From Nocardia elegans NBRC 108235 (GTDB taxonomy: Bacteria; Actinomycetota; Actinomycetes; Mycobacteriales; Mycobacteriaceae), in assembly GCF_001612845.1 (NCBI RefSeq), contig NZ_BDBF01000030.1:1-64000 (forward strand): DNA of 64,000 bases, in the 5' to 3' direction. The notes under the pieces are model-generated. The model did no database searches, was not told the origin of the DNA, and was given only the letters and a program-made list of their open reading frames with translations. This document shows, piece after piece, positions 1 through 8,640 of this stretch. The position numbers and the translations under genes were made by a program. Each line of letters begins with the position of its first letter. Within the stretch, counting starts at the first letter, position 1.

Positions 1-405
1 GTCGAGCGCGCGTTCGCCGGCGTGCGCGGCGCTGTTGCCGCCCAGCACGATGGTCAGCGTCATCAGATTGGGCAGGGCCACGATCAACGCCAGCACCGCC
101 GCGGCGCCGGCGGCGAATTTGCCGGCTCGGGTGCGCCATACCCGCACCGCGCCCAGCAGGAGCAACAGGGGGATCAGCGTGCACAGGAACCCGATCGCCA
201 GGCCCGACCAGATGCCCTGGGCGAAGCTGCCGTGGCCGGACATGCCGGCGATCCGCTGCGCCCACCAGCGCGGAATGAAGGCCGACAGCACGAAATAGGC
301 GACGACCAGCACGATGATGACCGCGAGCAGGCCGAGGGCTCGATTCCGCCACACGGTGGCTCGGGGTTTGGTCCCGGAGTTCGTGAGGGAGCTCGTCGAT
401 GTCAT
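1..405 (-). CDS. Polytopic membrane protein of unknown function (5' part, runs off window)
   Basis: An open frame of 135 codons starts at an ATG whose first base is 405 and leaves the window without a stop. Three hydrophobic segments are visible, about residues 22-43, 64-87 and 98-121. The link between the last two is basic (RVWRTRAGK), and the first is followed by FIPRWWAQRIAG. The N-terminus is short and Ser/Thr-rich. I do not recognise a family with a known activity. It lies 127 bases downstream of bcpB on the same strand and could be transcribed with it. The coding call rests on the membrane topology and the unbroken frame; the C-terminal part is outside the window. Confidence 0.75.
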   Translation of the reverse strand, partial: MTSTSSLTNSGTKPRATVWRNRALGLLAVIIVLVVAYFVLSAFIPRWWAQRIAGMSGHGSFAQGIWSGLAIGFLCTLIPLLLLLGAVRVWRTRAGKFAAGAAAVLALIVALPNLMTLTIVLGGNSAAHAGERALD

Positions 406-532
406 GAATCCAGCGTATGCGCGAGGCGCGCGGCGACGCCGGGAGAATCGTGTTGTGTCAGGCCGTCAGTGCGCTCTCACCAGGGGAAAGGCGGCGTGCA
501 CCCGGAGGCGGCCCGGTGTCCAGCTGGTCGAT

Positions 533-1009
533 TCAGGCCCGGTGCTCGCGCAGGGCGGCCAGCGCGGCGTCGGCGTGGACGTTCGCGCGCAGTTCGCCCG
601 AGATCACCGCCAGTACCGTGCGGTCGGTGTCGATCACGAAGGTCTGCCGCTTCACCGGCAGGAAGTTGCCGAGCAGACCGCCGATCGCCCCGGAACGTTT
701 GACGCCGAACCGTTCCGCCACCGCGCCGTCGCGATCGGACAGCAGCGGATAGCCGAGGGTCTGCGCCTGCGCGAAACCGGCTTGGGTGTCGACCGAATCG
801 GTGCTGATTCCCGCGCAACTCGCGCCCAGGGCCGCGAATTCGCTTGTCAGATCACGGAAATGGCAAGCCTCGGCGGTGCACACGGGAGTGTTGGCGGCGG
901 GGAAGAAGAACAGCGTCAAAGGCCCGTCGGCCAGCAACGAATCGAGCGACCGGACGGTGCCGGTCTGATCGGGAAGTTCGAACCCGGGTGCGCGCTGGCC
1001 TTTTTTCAC
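533..1009 (-). CDS. bcpB: Bacterioferritin comigratory protein-type peroxiredoxin
   Basis: Thiol peroxidase of the BCP/PrxQ family, expected to reduce hydroperoxides in the cytoplasm with electrons from thioredoxin. The 158-residue product has the peroxiredoxin PxxxTxxC signature (FPAANTPVCTAEAC), with the peroxidatic Cys at about residue 44 and a second Cys five residues on at 49, the spacing of atypical two-Cys BCP enzymes. A GTG at 1009 is the last sensible start before the conserved KKGQRAPGF opening. It is divergent from trpE, as in M. tuberculosis (Rv1608c/Rv1609). A perfect 11-base inverted repeat lies 9 bases upstream of the start and may control it. Confidence 0.9.
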   Translation of the reverse strand: MKKGQRAPGFELPDQTGTVRSLDSLLADGPLTLFFFPAANTPVCTAEACHFRDLTSEFAALGASCAGISTDSVDTQAGFAQAQTLGYPLLSDRDGAVAERFGVKRSGAIGGLLGNFLPVKRQTFVIDTDRTVLAVISGELRANVHADAALAALREHRA

Positions 1010-1017
1010 AATCGCGA

Positions 1018-1048
1018 GGGTACCGGGCGGCACGGTTGCCCGGTACCC
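1018..1048. promoter_or_regulatory. Perfect 11-bp inverted repeat between bcpB and trpE
   Basis: Arms GGGTACCGGGC (1018-1028) and GCCCGGTACCC (1038-1048) are exact complements around a 9-base loop. Since the flanking genes diverge, a terminator role is unlikely. It could be an operator or a hairpin in the bcpB 5' leader. The binding protein is unknown. Confidence 0.5.
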
Positions 1049-1117
1049 GCCGCGGATCGCGCGGGTCGCGGCGGGGCCAGGAAATCTCGGTTGCGGCCGA
1101 CTGGAATGATGAGCGAT

Positions 1118-2683
1118 ATGCACGGCGCCGCATTCGACCGTCCGGAAACCGCAACCACCACCACTCGGGACCAGTTCCGCGTGCTCGCGGCCGCGCACCG
1201 GGTGGTGCCGGTGACGCGCAAGGTGCTGGCGGATTCGGAGACCCCGCTGTCCGCCTATCGGAAGCTGGCCGCGGACCGGCCGGGCACCTTCCTGCTGGAG
1301 TCGGCCGAGAACGGTCGTTCGTGGTCGCGCTGGTCGTTCATCGGCGCCGGCAGCCCCACCGCGCTGACGGTCGTCGACGGCGAGGCGGCCTGGCTGGGCG
1401 CGACCCCCGCTGACGCCCCGGCCGGCGGCGATCCGCTGGAGGCGCTGCACGACACCCTGGAACTGCTGCGCACCGAGCGCCTGCCCGGCCTGCCGCCGCT
1501 GACCGGTGGGCTGGTCGGCTATCTGGGCTACGACATCGTGCGCCGTATCGAACGGCTGCCGGAACTGACCACCGACGATCTGCGGGTCCCGGAGATGGTA
1601 CTGCTGCTGGCCGCGGATCTGGCCGCCTTCGACCATCACGAAGGCGCCATCACGCTGATCGCCAACGCGGTGAACTGGAACGGCACCGACGAGCGCGTCG
1701 ACGAGGCCTACGACGACGCCGTCGCCCGGCTCGACCGGATGACCGCGGCGCTGGCCGCACCCGCCGAATCGACCGTGTCCGTCTTCGACCGTCCCGAACC
1801 GGACTACATCCGCCGCCGCACCAGCGAGGACTTCGGTGCGGGCGTGCGGCGGCTGGTCGGCGAGATCGAGGCCGGCGAAGCGTTCCAGGTGGTGTTGTCG
1901 CAGCGGTTCGAGATGGACTTCGACGGCGAACCGCGCGATGTGTACCGGATGCTGCGCGCCTCGAATCCCAGCCCGTACATGTATCTGATGCACATTCCCG
2001 ACGGTGCGGGTGGCACCGCCTTCTCCATCGTCGGATCGAGTCCGGAATCGCTGGTGACGGTCAAAGACGGTGTGGCGACGACACATCCGATCGCCGGCAC
2101 CCGGTGGCGTGGCGCCACCGAGGAGGACGATGTGCTGCTCGAGAAGGATCTGCTCTCCGACGAGAAGGAGAACGCCGAACACCTCATGCTCGTCGACCTG
2201 GGCCGCAACGACCTGGGCCGGGTGTGCGAGCCGGGCACCGTGCGCGTCACCGAATACCGCCACATCGAGCGCTACAGCCACGTGATGCATCTGGTGTCGA
2301 CGGTGACCGGGCGGCTCGCGGCCGGTCGCATCGCCCTCGACGCCGTACGCGCCTGCTTCCCGGCCGGCACGCTGTCGGGTGCGCCGAAGGTGCGGGCCAT
2401 GGAGTTGATCGAGGAGAACGAGCCCACCCGCCGCGGCGTCTACGCCGGAGTCGTCGGCTACCTCGACTTCGCCGGCGACGCCGATACCGCGATCGCGATC
2501 CGCACCGCGCTGCTCAAGGACGGCATCGCCTATGTGCAGGCCGGTGCCGGCATCGTCGCCGATTCCCAGCCCGACTACGAGGACGAGGAATCGCGCAACA
2601 AGGCGATGGCCGTTCTCAAGGCCGTCGCCGCCGCCCGCACCGTACGCACCTTCACCCCCGAACCCGACGGCACCCTGCTATGA
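1118..2683 (+). CDS. trpE: Anthranilate synthase component I
   Basis: Chorismate-utilising large subunit that converts chorismate to anthranilate, the first committed step of tryptophan synthesis; it works with a glutaminase subunit not seen here. The 521 residues carry the N-terminal LLES motif of the tryptophan feedback site and the C-terminal catalytic motifs PIAGTRWRG, LVDLGRNDLGRV and PAGTLSGAPKVRAMELIEE. Three in-frame ATGs (1106, 1109, 1118) precede the conserved region. I chose 1118 because its MH opening and distance to VVPVTRKVLADSETPLSAYRKL match mycobacterial TrpE as I recall it; no strong ribosome site separates them. The stop overlaps the next ATG (ATGA), so translation is probably coupled. 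Confidence 0.95.
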   Translation: MHGAAFDRPETATTTTRDQFRVLAAAHRVVPVTRKVLADSETPLSAYRKLAADRPGTFLLESAENGRSWSRWSFIGAGSPTALTVVDGEAAWLGATPADAPAGGDPLEALHDTLELLRTERLPGLPPLTGGLVGYLGYDIVRRIERLPELTTDDLRVPEMVLLLAADLAAFDHHEGAITLIANAVNWNGTDERVDEAYDDAVARLDRMTAALAAPAESTVSVFDRPEPDYIRRRTSEDFGAGVRRLVGEIEAGEAFQVVLSQRFEMDFDGEPRDVYRMLRASNPSPYMYLMHIPDGAGGTAFSIVGSSPESLVTVKDGVATTHPIAGTRWRGATEEDDVLLEKDLLSDEKENAEHLMLVDLGRNDLGRVCEPGTVRVTEYRHIERYSHVMHLVSTVTGRLAAGRIALDAVRACFPAGTLSGAPKVRAMELIEENEPTRRGVYAGVVGYLDFAGDADTAIAIRTALLKDGIAYVQAGAGIVADSQPDYEDEESRNKAMAVLKAVAAARTVRTFTPEPDGTLL

Positions 2684-3672
2684 GTAACCCGGAATCCGAA
2701 CCAGCCGAACGACATTCGCCGAACGAGCCGGAGGTGAAGCCCGCGCCCGGCGCGAACGACGCGTCCGCGGCCGACGCGGCAGTGCGCCCGCGGCAGTCCG
2801 ATGCCGACATCTCTGCCGCGGATCGCGCGCCGATTCCGAGCGGCCCCGTGGGGGATGCGGTCCGGTCCGGCTCCCGCCTCGACGACGCGGCCGCACGGGT
2901 GCATCCCGGCGACGGCGGCGACCCCGACCACTATGTCCCCGAGGCGGATGCGGGCGGCGCCGACAGCGTGCCCGGCAAACGCGCCCGCCCGGTGCTGCCG
3001 GTCCTCCTGCTGGCCGTCGGCGCGGCCGCGCTGTGGGGCTCCTCGCGCATGACCTGGGTGACCCTGCGGTCCTCCGACGGTCTGACCGAGCCGCGCACCC
3101 AGCATCTCAACGGCGGTCTCTGGTTCGGCGCGCTGACACCGCTGGCGCTGGTGCTGCTGGCCTCGATCGCGGCCGTCTTCGCCACCAAGGGCTGGCTGCG
3201 CCGGCTGATCGGTGTGGTGGTGGCGCTGGTCGCCGCCGTCGCCGCGGTGCCCGGCCTGGCGCTGCTGACCCAGCACGGCAAGATCGCCGAACGGGCCGCC
3301 CGGCTCGCCGAACTGCCCGCCCGCGCGCACGTCGACGCCGCCACGGCGGCCACGTTCCCGGCCGCACTCAGCGTCTTCGGTGCGCTCGCGGCCTTCGCCG
3401 CCGGCGTCCTGCTGGCCCGCATGCCCGAAACGACCGCCCGCATGTCGGGTAAGTACGATAATCCGGTCTTCCGCCGGGCCGCGGCCGCCGAACAGGTCGC
3501 CGAATTGCGCCGCACGGGTGATCCGGAATCGGCCGCCGACGCACCGCGGACGGCGACGTCGAAGTCCTCGCCGCACACCCCGGAACCGGAGTCGGGCGAA
3601 CTCTCGCAGCGCGTGCTGTGGGACGCGCTCGATGCGGGCGCCGACCCGACCGACGACGAGCCGGGCCGATGA
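2680..3672 (+). CDS. Trp biosynthesis-associated membrane protein
   Basis: Occupies the position of Rv1610 between trpE and trpC and belongs to the Trp-operon-associated membrane protein family (TIGR02234 type); its biochemical role is not established. The 330-residue product has about 100 polar, Pro/Glu/Asp-rich N-terminal residues likely to be disordered, then four hydrophobic segments near 103-122, 145-168, 172-193 and 225-246, then a polar tail. A short loop with GSSRMTWVTLRSSDG follows the first segment, typical of the family. The N-terminal extension makes it longer than the roughly 235-residue mycobacterial version. The start overlaps the trpE stop by four bases. Confidence 0.85.
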   Translation: MSNPESEPAERHSPNEPEVKPAPGANDASAADAAVRPRQSDADISAADRAPIPSGPVGDAVRSGSRLDDAAARVHPGDGGDPDHYVPEADAGGADSVPGKRARPVLPVLLLAVGAAALWGSSRMTWVTLRSSDGLTEPRTQHLNGGLWFGALTPLALVLLASIAAVFATKGWLRRLIGVVVALVAAVAAVPGLALLTQHGKIAERAARLAELPARAHVDAATAATFPAALSVFGALAAFAAGVLLARMPETTARMSGKYDNPVFRRAAAAEQVAELRRTGDPESAADAPRTATSKSSPHTPEPESGELSQRVLWDALDAGADPTDDEPGR

Positions 3673-3768
3673 GCGCCCTACCACGGCACGCCGGGCGGCA
3701 GGCGTCACACCCCGCCGTCGGCTCGGCTTACCCTTCCATTTACTCTTTATCAGCATCGGTGAGACAGC

Positions 3769-3807
3769 ACCTGGGGGGATTCTCAGGTAGCAAGTCCGTC
3801 TCCCCAG
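3769..3807 (+). promoter_or_regulatory. Two mutually exclusive hairpins before trpC
   Basis: In the 151-base gap before trpC, ACCTG (3769-3773) can pair with CAGGT (3784-3788). The overlapping segment CTGGGGGGA (3771-3779) can instead pair with TCTCCCCAG (3799-3807), with one mismatch. The second stem ends just before the trpC ribosome site (AAAGGA). The two stems cannot form together, so this could tune trpC translation or read-through. There is no Trp-rich leader peptide. Confidence 0.35.
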
Positions 3808-3823
3808 AAAGGATTCGAGCCAG

Positions 3824-4648
3824 ATGACGGTACTCGACTCGATTCTCGACGGGGTCCGTGCGGATGTGGCCGCTCGGGAAGCCCTCCTGGATTTCCAGGC
3901 CGTCAAGAAGGCCGCCGCCGCGGCACCCTCGCCGCGCGATGCGCTCGCCGCTCTGCACGCGGACGGGATCGGAGTCATCGCCGAGGTCAAGCGCGCCAGC
4001 CCCTCGAAGGGTGAGCTCGCCGACATCCCGGACCCGGCCAGCCTGGCGAAGTCCTACGAGGACGGTGGCGCGCGCATCATCAGCGTGCTCACCGAGGGCC
4101 GCCGCTTCCACGGCTCGCTCGACGATCTGGACGCGGTCCGCGCGGTCGTCGACGTGCCGATCCTGCGCAAGGACTTCGTCGTCGGCCCGTACCAGATCCA
4201 CGAGGCTCGTGCCCATGGCGCGGACGTGATCCTGCTGATCGTGGCCGCCCTGGAACAGGACGTGCTGGCCTCGCTGATCGATCGCACCGAATCGCTGGGC
4301 ATGACCGCGCTGGTCGAGGTGCACACCGAGGAGGAGGCCGACCGCGCGCTCACCGCCGGCGCCTCGGTCATCGGCGTGAACGCCCGCAACCTGAAGACCC
4401 TCGAGGTCGATCGCGACGTCTTCGCCCGCATCGCGCCCGGACTGCCCACCGAGGTCATCCGGGTCGCCGAATCCGGCGTCAGCGGCACCGCCGACCTGCT
4501 CGCCTACGCCGGCGCCGGCGCCGACGCGGTTCTGGTCGGCGAGAGCCTCGTGACCAGCGGCGATCCGCGTGCCGCCGTCTCCGAGCTGGTGACCGCGGGT
4601 ACCCATCCGTCCTGCCCGCGTCCGCTGCGGCGGGGTGTCACCCGATGA
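3824..4648 (+). CDS. trpC: Indole-3-glycerol-phosphate synthase
   Basis: Catalyses ring closure of CdRP to indole-3-glycerol phosphate, the step before tryptophan synthase. The 274-residue single-domain TIM barrel shows the family signature EVKRASPSKG with its catalytic lysine, then VLRKDFVVGPYQIHEAR-type strands, the glutamate segment TALVEVHTEEE, GVNARNLKTLEVD, and the phosphate-binding AESGVSG...AVLVGESL. An AAAGGA ribosome site lies upstream of the ATG. The gene is separated from the preceding membrane-protein gene by 151 bases that include possible regulatory hairpins, and it overlaps trpB by ATGA. Confidence 0.96.
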   Translation: MTVLDSILDGVRADVAAREALLDFQAVKKAAAAAPSPRDALAALHADGIGVIAEVKRASPSKGELADIPDPASLAKSYEDGGARIISVLTEGRRFHGSLDDLDAVRAVVDVPILRKDFVVGPYQIHEARAHGADVILLIVAALEQDVLASLIDRTESLGMTALVEVHTEEEADRALTAGASVIGVNARNLKTLEVDRDVFARIAPGLPTEVIRVAESGVSGTADLLAYAGAGADAVLVGESLVTSGDPRAAVSELVTAGTHPSCPRPLRRGVTR

Positions 4649-5919
4649 CCGGCGTGCACGAGCCGCTGCCCCAGGCCAGCGAGGGTGTCACCCACCGCAG
4701 CCACGAACCGGATCTCGGCGGCCACTTCGGCGCCTACGGCGGCCGGCACGTGCCCGAGGCGCTGATGGCGGTGATCGAAGAGGTCTCCGCCGAATACGAC
4801 AAGTCCCGCCTGGATCCCGATTTCCTGGCCGAACTCGACCGGCTGCAGCGCGATTACGCGGGCCGGCCCTCGCCGGTCTTCGAATGCAAGCGGCTCTCCG
4901 AACACGCCGGCGGCGCCCGCATCCTGCTCAAGCGCGAGGATCTGAACCACACCGGTTCGCACAAGATCAACAATGTGCTGGGCCAGGCGCTGCTCGCCCA
5001 GCGGATGGGCAAGACCCGGGTGATCGCCGAAACCGGCGCCGGTCAGCACGGTGTCGCGACGGCCACCGCCTGTGCGCTGCTCGGCCTCGAATGCGTGATC
5101 TACATGGGCGCGGTCGACACCGCGCGCCAGGCGCTCAACGTCGCGCGGATGCGGCTGCTCGGCGCCAAGGTGGTGTCGGTGACCACCGGCTCGCAGACGT
5201 TGAAGGACGCGATCAACGAGGCGCTGCGCGACTGGGTCACCAACGCGTCGGAAACCTACTACTGCTTCGGCACCGCGGCGGGCCCGCATCCGTTCCCGCT
5301 GATGGTGCGCGATTTCCAGCGCGTTGTCGGCCTCGAGGCGCGGGTGCAGGTGCAGGCGCAGACCGGTCGGCTGCCCGACGCCGTGGTGGCGTGCGTGGGC
5401 GGCGGATCGAACGCGATCGGCATCTTCCACCCGTTCCTCGACGACGAGGGCGTGCGGCTGATCGGCTACGAGGCAGCCGGCGACGGCGTCGAAACCGGAA
5501 GGCACGCGGCGACTTTCGCCGGCGGCCGGCCGGGTGCGTTCCAGGGCGCCTACTCGTACCTGCTGCAGGACGAGGACGGCCAGACCATCGAATCGCATTC
5601 CATCTCCGCCGGTCTGGACTATCCCGGCGTCGGCCCCGAACACGCCTATCTGAAGGACATCGGCCGCGCCGAGTACCGGCCGATCACCGATACCGAGGCG
5701 ATGGACGCGCTGCTGCTGCTCTCGCGCACCGAGGGCATCATCCCGGCCATCGAATCGGCGCACGCGGTGGCCGGCGCTCTACAGCTGGGCCGCGAATTGG
5801 GTTCCGGCGCAATCATTCTGGTGAATCTGTCCGGACGCGGCGACAAGGACATGGATACCGCGGCGCGCTGGTTCGGCCTGTTCGACGACGACGCCGCCCC
5901 GGAGGAGAATCGCTCGTGA
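4645..5919 (+). CDS. trpB: Tryptophan synthase beta chain
   Basis: PLP enzyme that condenses indole with serine to give tryptophan, in an alpha2beta2 complex with TrpA. The 424-residue sequence has HTGSHKINN with the PLP lysine at about residue 107, AETGAGQHGVATA, and the phosphate-binding GGGSNAIG. Its length is normal for the family. The ATG overlaps the trpC stop and the TGA overlaps the GTG of trpA, so the three genes form a tightly coupled unit that should give matched subunit amounts. Confidence 0.97.
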   Translation: MTGVHEPLPQASEGVTHRSHEPDLGGHFGAYGGRHVPEALMAVIEEVSAEYDKSRLDPDFLAELDRLQRDYAGRPSPVFECKRLSEHAGGARILLKREDLNHTGSHKINNVLGQALLAQRMGKTRVIAETGAGQHGVATATACALLGLECVIYMGAVDTARQALNVARMRLLGAKVVSVTTGSQTLKDAINEALRDWVTNASETYYCFGTAAGPHPFPLMVRDFQRVVGLEARVQVQAQTGRLPDAVVACVGGGSNAIGIFHPFLDDEGVRLIGYEAAGDGVETGRHAATFAGGRPGAFQGAYSYLLQDEDGQTIESHSISAGLDYPGVGPEHAYLKDIGRAEYRPITDTEAMDALLLLSRTEGIIPAIESAHAVAGALQLGRELGSGAIILVNLSGRGDKDMDTAARWFGLFDDDAAPEENRS

Positions 5920-6707
5920 GCCGTCTGGAATCGACCTTCGCGGCCAGCCGCGGCGAGGGCCGCGCCGCGCTGATCGGATATCTGCCCGCGGGCTACCCGG
6001 ACCTGGCCGGATCCATCGACGTGTGCACCGCGATGGTCGAATCCGGTTGCGACATCATCGAAGTCGGTATCGCCTATTCCGATCCGGTGATGGACGGCCC
6101 CACCATCCAGGCCGCCACCGAGCAGGCCCTGCGCGGCGGCGTGCGCGTGCGCGACGTCTTCGGTGTCGTCGAGGCGATCACCGCCGCCGGGGGCAATGCC
6201 GTGGTGATGACCTACTGGAATCCGGTGCTGCAATACGGCGTCGATCGTTTCTCTCGCGATCTCGCCGCGGCCGGCGGTCTCGGGCTGATCACCCCCAATC
6301 TGATTCCCGAGGAGGCGGGGGAGTGGTTCGAGGCCTCCCGCGCCCACGATCTGGACCGCATCTTCCTGGTCGCTCCCTCCTCCACCGAGGAGCGCCTGGT
6401 CAAGACCATCGAGGCCAGTAGCGGATTCCTCTACGCCGCCTCCACCATGGGCGTCACCGGCGCCCGTGACGCGGTGTCCTCGGCCGCGCCGGAACTGTGC
6501 GCGCGGGTGCGTGCCCACTCCGATATCCCGGTCGGTGTCGGCCTGGGCGTGCGCAGCGGTGCGCAGGCGGCCGAAATCGCTTCCTACGCCGACGGAGTGA
6601 TCGTCGGCTCGGCGCTGGTCACGGCCGCGGGGCAGGGACTGGACCAGGTCCGCAAGCTCACCGCGGAACTGGCCGAGGGCGTGCGCTCGGCGACTGTCAC
6701 CAGCTGA
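5916..6707 (+). CDS. trpA: Tryptophan synthase alpha chain
   Basis: Cleaves indole-3-glycerol phosphate and passes indole through a tunnel to TrpB. In 263 residues the catalytic glutamate falls at position 49 (IIEVGIAYSDP) and the substrate aspartate at 60 (VMDGP), the same numbering as the Salmonella enzyme. The phosphate loop GVGLGVRSGAQ is intact. The start is a GTG inside the trpB stop (GTGA) with GGAGGAG about 9 bases upstream. It is the last trp gene; lgt follows after a 50-base gap with its own promoter-like element. Confidence 0.97.
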   Translation: MSRLESTFAASRGEGRAALIGYLPAGYPDLAGSIDVCTAMVESGCDIIEVGIAYSDPVMDGPTIQAATEQALRGGVRVRDVFGVVEAITAAGGNAVVMTYWNPVLQYGVDRFSRDLAAAGGLGLITPNLIPEEAGEWFEASRAHDLDRIFLVAPSSTEERLVKTIEASSGFLYAASTMGVTGARDAVSSAAPELCARVRAHSDIPVGVGLGVRSGAQAAEIASYADGVIVGSALVTAAGQGLDQVRKLTAELAEGVRSATVTS

Positions 6708-6744
6708 TCGGAGACGCGAACTGGGCGGCGCGCGCCCCCTCCGT

Positions 6745-6750
6745 TACGGT
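6745..6750 (+). promoter_or_regulatory. Candidate -10 element for leaderless lgt mRNA
   Basis: TACGGT fits the actinobacterial TANNNT -10 and ends 7 bases before the lgt GTG at 6758, the spacing expected if the transcript starts at the start codon. No clear -35 is visible. Confidence 0.4.
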
Positions 6751-6757
6751 GGGGCCC

Positions 6758-8020
6758 GTGACTTTTCCAGTCCTGGCAGACGGCGTCGATGTGCACGGTG
6801 GGGCAATACTGGCCTATATTCCCAGTCCGCCGCGAGGCGTATGGGATGTGGGGCCGTTCCCGCTGCGCGCGTATGCGATCTGCATCATCATCGGCATCAT
6901 CGTCGCGATCTGGTGGGGTGAGCGGCGCTGGCGCGAGCGCGGCGGCGAGCAGGGCAAGGTGCTCGACGTGGCGATGTTCGCGGTGCCGTTCGGACTCGTC
7001 GGCGGCAGGCTCTATCACGTGGCCACCGACTGGGAGAAGTACTTCGGCGCCGGCGGGCATCCGATCAACGCGCTGAAGATCTGGGAGGGCGGTCTCGGGA
7101 TCTGGGGTGCGGTGCTGCTCGGCGGTGTCGGCGCCTGGATCGGCTGCCGGGTGTATCGAATTCCGTTGCCCGCCTTCGGCGATGCCATCGCCCCGGCGAT
7201 TCTGCTCGCGCAGGCCATCGGCCGCCTCGGCAACTACTTCAATCAGGAGCTCTACGGCCGCAAGACCGATCTGCCGTGGGGCCTCGAGATCTATCTGCGG
7301 TTCGATTCCGACGGCCAGCTGGACATGATGAACGGCGTTTCCACCGGCGTGGTGGAGAAGATCGTGCAGCCGACCTTCCTCTACGAGCTGATCTGGAATC
7401 TGCTGGGCGTTCTGGTGCTGGTGATGGTCGACAAACGCTGGCGGATCGGCCACGGTCGCTTGTTCGCCCTGTACGTGGCGATCTATACCTTCGGCCGCTT
7501 CTGGGTCGAGTTGCTGCGCGACGACGAGGCCACCCACATCTTCGGCATTCGGGTCAACTCCTACACCTCGGCGATCGTATTCCTCTGCGCGCTGGCGTAT
7601 TTCGCCCTCGCCACCAAGGGCCGCGAAACCGCCGCCCAGCTCGCCTCCGGTGGTGAGCGCCCCTGGCCGTGGCAGTGGAGTGCGCTGCGCCGGTTCGGCG
7701 CCGCCGGACAGGAAGCCGCCGCCGAGAGCGCACCTGCCGCCACGGCCGACGAATCCGCCGCCGGCGAGAAGCCGGACGAAGCCGCGAAATCGGAGAAAGC
7801 TGCCGAATCCGAATCCGCTACTTCCGCATCCGGCGAATCGGACGATTCCACCCCAGGCCCTTCCGATTCGGTAGCGACCGGTACCGAGGCGACCGGCAAC
7901 GAACTGGATCCGCCCGCCGATGACAAGGATGCGGCCGGTGTCACCACCGCCGGGAACAGCGAGCAGCGGGCCGAGGGCGAGTCGGGTAAGCCGGGCCGGA
8001 AGAAGGCGGACAAGAGCTGA
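6758..8020 (+). CDS. lgt: Prolipoprotein diacylglyceryl transferase
   Basis: Membrane enzyme that transfers diacylglycerol from phosphatidylglycerol to the lipobox cysteine of prelipoproteins, such as the substrate-binding lipoprotein encoded at 21057. The 420-residue product has several transmembrane segments within residues 1-290 and the family signature GRLGNYFNQELYGRKTDLPWG. Residues from about 300 on form an Ala/Glu/Ser-rich low-complexity cytoplasmic tail ending in lysines, like the extended Lgt of mycobacteria. The start is GTG 6758, in frame with the hydrophobic core and directly after a -10-like sequence. Gene order matches Rv1613-Rv1614. Confidence 0.93.
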   Translation: MTFPVLADGVDVHGGAILAYIPSPPRGVWDVGPFPLRAYAICIIIGIIVAIWWGERRWRERGGEQGKVLDVAMFAVPFGLVGGRLYHVATDWEKYFGAGGHPINALKIWEGGLGIWGAVLLGGVGAWIGCRVYRIPLPAFGDAIAPAILLAQAIGRLGNYFNQELYGRKTDLPWGLEIYLRFDSDGQLDMMNGVSTGVVEKIVQPTFLYELIWNLLGVLVLVMVDKRWRIGHGRLFALYVAIYTFGRFWVELLRDDEATHIFGIRVNSYTSAIVFLCALAYFALATKGRETAAQLASGGERPWPWQWSALRRFGAAGQEAAAESAPAATADESAAGEKPDEAAKSEKAAESESATSASGESDDSTPGPSDSVATGTEATGNELDPPADDKDAAGVTTAGNSEQRAEGESGKPGRKKADKS

Positions 8021-8051
8021 GCGGGCCGACCGCTCGAATCAGGAGGACTTC

Positions 8052-8537
8052 GTGACCGACCCCTATCAGCCGCAGCCCGGCTACGGCCCGCAGTACGGGG
8101 CTCCGGGTACCGGGCCGGGAAATCCGGGCGGCTACGGCCAACCCGGCCCCTACGGAGGCGGGCAACCAGGCCCCTACGGGCCGGCCGGCTACAGCCAGCC
8201 CTACGGCCAGCCCGCAGACCCGTACGCCCAGCCGTACGCCCCGGTCCCCGGCTACCCGCCCGCGCCCTACGGCGGGGACCCGGAGGCGCCGTACGGGCGC
8301 AACATGTACGGCGAACCGTTCTCGGACAAATCGAAGCTGACCGCCGGGCTGCTGCAACTGTTCGTCGGTGGCCTCGGGATCGGCCGGTTCTATCTCGGCT
8401 ACACCGGCATCGGCGTCGCCCAGCTCCTGGTCACGCTGTTCACCTGCGGTCTGGGCGGAATCTGGCCGTTCATCGACGCGATTTTGATCCTGACCGGCAA
8501 GGTTCGCGATCCGTACAACCGTCCCTTGCAGGAGTGA
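8052..8537 (+). CDS. TM2 domain protein with Gly/Pro/Tyr-rich N-terminus
   Basis: Small membrane protein of 161 residues. Residues 1 to about 90 are a low-complexity repeat rich in Gly, Pro, Tyr and Gln (PYGQP, PGPYG units). Residues 95-161 are a TM2 domain: a KSKLTAGLLQLFVGGLGIGR opening, two membrane helices joined by a tight FYLGYTGIG turn, and the closing DAILILTGKVRDPYNRP. The function of bacterial TM2 proteins is not settled. GTG start with a perfect AGGAGG at 8041-8046. It sits between lgt and pyk as Rv1616 does. Confidence 0.88.
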   Translation: MTDPYQPQPGYGPQYGAPGTGPGNPGGYGQPGPYGGGQPGPYGPAGYSQPYGQPADPYAQPYAPVPGYPPAPYGGDPEAPYGRNMYGEPFSDKSKLTAGLLQLFVGGLGIGRFYLGYTGIGVAQLLVTLFTCGLGGIWPFIDAILILTGKVRDPYNRPLQE

Positions 8538-8628
8538 CGACCATGCCGGTCGCGCATGTGATGTGCGTCATATTTTCGTCGATTGACAGTGGCGGGAGTG
8601 CCGATCAGCGCCACCGCGGCGGCAGGAC

Positions 8629-8634
8629 TAGGCT
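8629..8634 (+). promoter_or_regulatory. Candidate -10 element for pyk
   Basis: TAGGCT ends 6 bases before the GTG at 8641, consistent with a leaderless pyk transcript. A TTGACA at 8583-8588 is too far upstream to be its -35. Confidence 0.35.
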
Positions 8635-8640
8635 CGGCTC

